64,000 bases of DNA from Roseomonas sp. HF4 (GTDB lineage Bacteria; Pseudomonadota; Alphaproteobacteria; Acetobacterales; Acetobacteraceae). A program made the position numbers and the translations under genes. Position 1 is the first letter of the stretch. Every line of letters starts with the position of its first letter. Below are positions 62,817 to 64,000 of this stretch, piece after piece. The notes under the pieces were generated by a model that was not told the DNA's origin, made no database searches, and saw only the letters and a list, made by a program, of their open reading frames with translations. The DNA lies in NCBI RefSeq assembly GCF_005222755.1, contig NZ_STGD01000003.1, positions 1 through 64,000 on the forward strand, in the 5' to 3' direction.

Positions 62817-64000
62817 ATGACCGCCGTGACGATCCCCCACGCCCGGCGCCTTGCGCGCCTTCCGGCCCTGCTCGCCGCCTTCATCCTCGGCGCGCTCGCC
62901 GCATCGCCGCCGGCCCAGGCGCAGCGTGCCAACCGCATCGCGGCGGTCGTGAACGGGGATGTCATCACCCAGGCCGAGGTCGAGAGCCGCCGGCGGCTTC
63001 TCGCACTGTCGGCCGGCGTCACCGGCGACGTGGCCGGGCGGGCCGACGACCAGATCCTGCGCCTGATCATCGACGAGCGGCTGCGCACGCAGGAAGTCGC
63101 GCGCCGGCGCATCGCCGTGACCGACCAGGACATCGCCAACTCGGTCGCCGACATCGAGACACGCAACGGCCTGCCGCAGGGCGGCCTGCGCGACAACCTG
63201 CGCCGCCAGGGCATCGACCCGCGCGTGCTGTATGACCAGATCCGCGCGCAGATCGGCTGGAACCGCCTGCTGCGCGGCCAGCTCGGCGCCCAGGCCAATG
63301 TCAGCGAGGCCGAGATCGCGGAATACGTGGCCGCGCAGCGCGCGCGCACCGGCCAGCCGGAATACCTCGTTTCCGAAATCTACATCCCCGTGACCAACCC
63401 GGGGCAGGACGCCGACGTCCAGCGCTTCGTCTCCGACATCATCGCCCGCCTCCGCCAGGGCGTGCCCTTCCCGATGGTCGCGACGCAGTTCAGCCAGTCC
63501 CAGACCGCGCTGCTCGGCGGCGACCTCGGCTGGGTCCCGCCCGACCGGCTGGACCCCGAAGTGGCCGCGGTCGTCCAGCAGATGCCCGAGGGCGCCGTGT
63601 CGAACCCGATCCGGGTGCCCGGCGGCTTCGTCATCGTCACGCTGCGCCAGAAGCGCACGGCCGGCCGCGACATGGCGACCATGCTGACCATCCGGCAGGC
63701 CTTCCTGCCCTTCGAAGGCCAGGTGAACCCGGCGGCACCCACGGCGCAGCAGCTCCGCCAGGTGGAAGCGGCGCAGCGGATCTCGGAATCGGCGCGGTCC
63801 TGCGATGCGCTCGAGGCCGCCGCGCGCGGCGGGCCGCGCCCCTCCGACCCCGGCACGGTGCGTCTCGACACCATCACGCCGCCTGAATTGCGCGACCTGC
63901 TCGGCAGCTTGCCGATCGGGCGGCCCTCGCAGCCGATCATCTCGCCCGACGGCGTGCTCATTATCGCGGTCTGCTCGCGGGAGACCCGCAACCTGGCCGA
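62817..64000 (+). CDS. surA: Peptidylprolyl isomerase/chaperone SurA (3' end beyond window)
   Basis: Periplasmic chaperone for outer-membrane proteins, including LptD. At least 394 residues visible: signal peptide (about 1-35, ending PAQAQ), N-terminal chaperone domain (RIAAVVNGDVITQAEVESRRRLLALSAG; IIDERLRTQEVARRRIAVTDQDI), then a parvulin domain (QPEYLVSEIYIPV; FPMVATQFSQSQTALLGGDLGWV; GAVSNPIRVPGGFVIVTLRQKR). The frame is still open at base 64000, so the gene is truncated by the window edge. Confidence 0.94.
   Translation, partial: MTAVTIPHARRLARLPALLAAFILGALAASPPAQAQRANRIAAVVNGDVITQAEVESRRRLLALSAGVTGDVAGRADDQILRLIIDERLRTQEVARRRIAVTDQDIANSVADIETRNGLPQGGLRDNLRRQGIDPRVLYDQIRAQIGWNRLLRGQLGAQANVSEAEIAEYVAAQRARTGQPEYLVSEIYIPVTNPGQDADVQRFVSDIIARLRQGVPFPMVATQFSQSQTALLGGDLGWVPPDRLDPEVAAVVQQMPEGAVSNPIRVPGGFVIVTLRQKRTAGRDMATMLTIRQAFLPFEGQVNPAAPTAQQLRQVEAAQRISESARSCDALEAAARGGPRPSDPGTVRLDTITPPELRDLLGSLPIGRPSQPIISPDGVLIIAVCSRETRNLA

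Overview
The window is a stretch of very GC-rich chromosome (I judge about 70% G+C by eye) from an alphaproteobacterium. Gene content and order point to the Acetobacteraceae/Rhodospirillales, most like a Roseomonas-type organism. The main clues are the operon order mreB-mreC-mreD-mrdA-rodA, radA-cvpA-purF, (TPR protein)-bamB-der, acpP-fabF-mltG and lptF-lptG-lptD-surA, a long run of Bug-type/ABC solute-binding and small-molecule catabolic genes, and very frequent ATGA/GTGA/TGATG start-stop overlaps. This taxonomic call is inference from content; no 16S gene is present.

Layout. 1-840: the 5' part of an IS5-type transposase running off the left edge, then tRNA-Lys(CTT). 1068-6652 (minus): the rod-shape/elongasome operon. 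6820-8600 (minus): leuA with a Leu-rich leader peptide and an attenuator-like hairpin. 8657-8728: three 24-bp tandem repeats. 8766-13583 (plus): a 2-hydroxyacid dehydrogenase and an epimerase, followed by a tightly coupled adenylate-forming ligase, stand-alone acyl carrier protein and alpha/beta-hydrolase-like protein. This is the least conventional gene set in the window. 13747-20561: a LysR regulator, DUF2076 protein, and a catabolic neighbourhood (CoA-binding protein, maleate-isomerase/Asp-Glu-racemase relative lacking both usual cysteines, Bug-type binding protein, DehI-like protein, isochorismatase-fold amidohydrolase, FAD hydroxylase). 20655-23127: S49 and M20 peptidases and an NTF2-like protein.

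23210-29693 (plus): glyQ, then a VapBC toxin-antitoxin pair embedded directly in front of glyS (vapC overlaps the glyS start), then pyruvate phosphate dikinase. 29778-31214: a DUF4329 protein and a lysozyme-like protein. 31486-36831: YgfZ, an ICMT-like methyltransferase and a lipopolysaccharide glycosyltransferase/O-antigen ligase cluster. 36908-45700: a small CX3CH protein and the radA-cvpA-purF and bamB-der housekeeping blocks. 45787-48494: an FkbM methyltransferase and two tandem sulfotransferases. 48574-52085: YdcF-like, MltG, FabF, AcpP. 52343-58160: peptide-type ABC binding protein, a two-gene chromate transporter, an FrhB/BciB-like iron-sulfur flavoprotein and an FAD-linked oxidase. 58234-64000: LPS export/assembly (LptF, LptG, LptD) and the first part of SurA, cut by the right edge.

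A family of about 130-bp palindromic intergenic repeats occurs four times (22607, 31303, 40713, 49381), with end hairpins and a central inverted repeat of up to 22 perfect base pairs. No gap between genes exceeds about 300 bases. I found no CRISPR array, rRNA or prophage. Much of the content builds the cell envelope: peptidoglycan elongation, LPS core/O-antigen, LPS export, BAM assembly and outer-membrane chaperoning.
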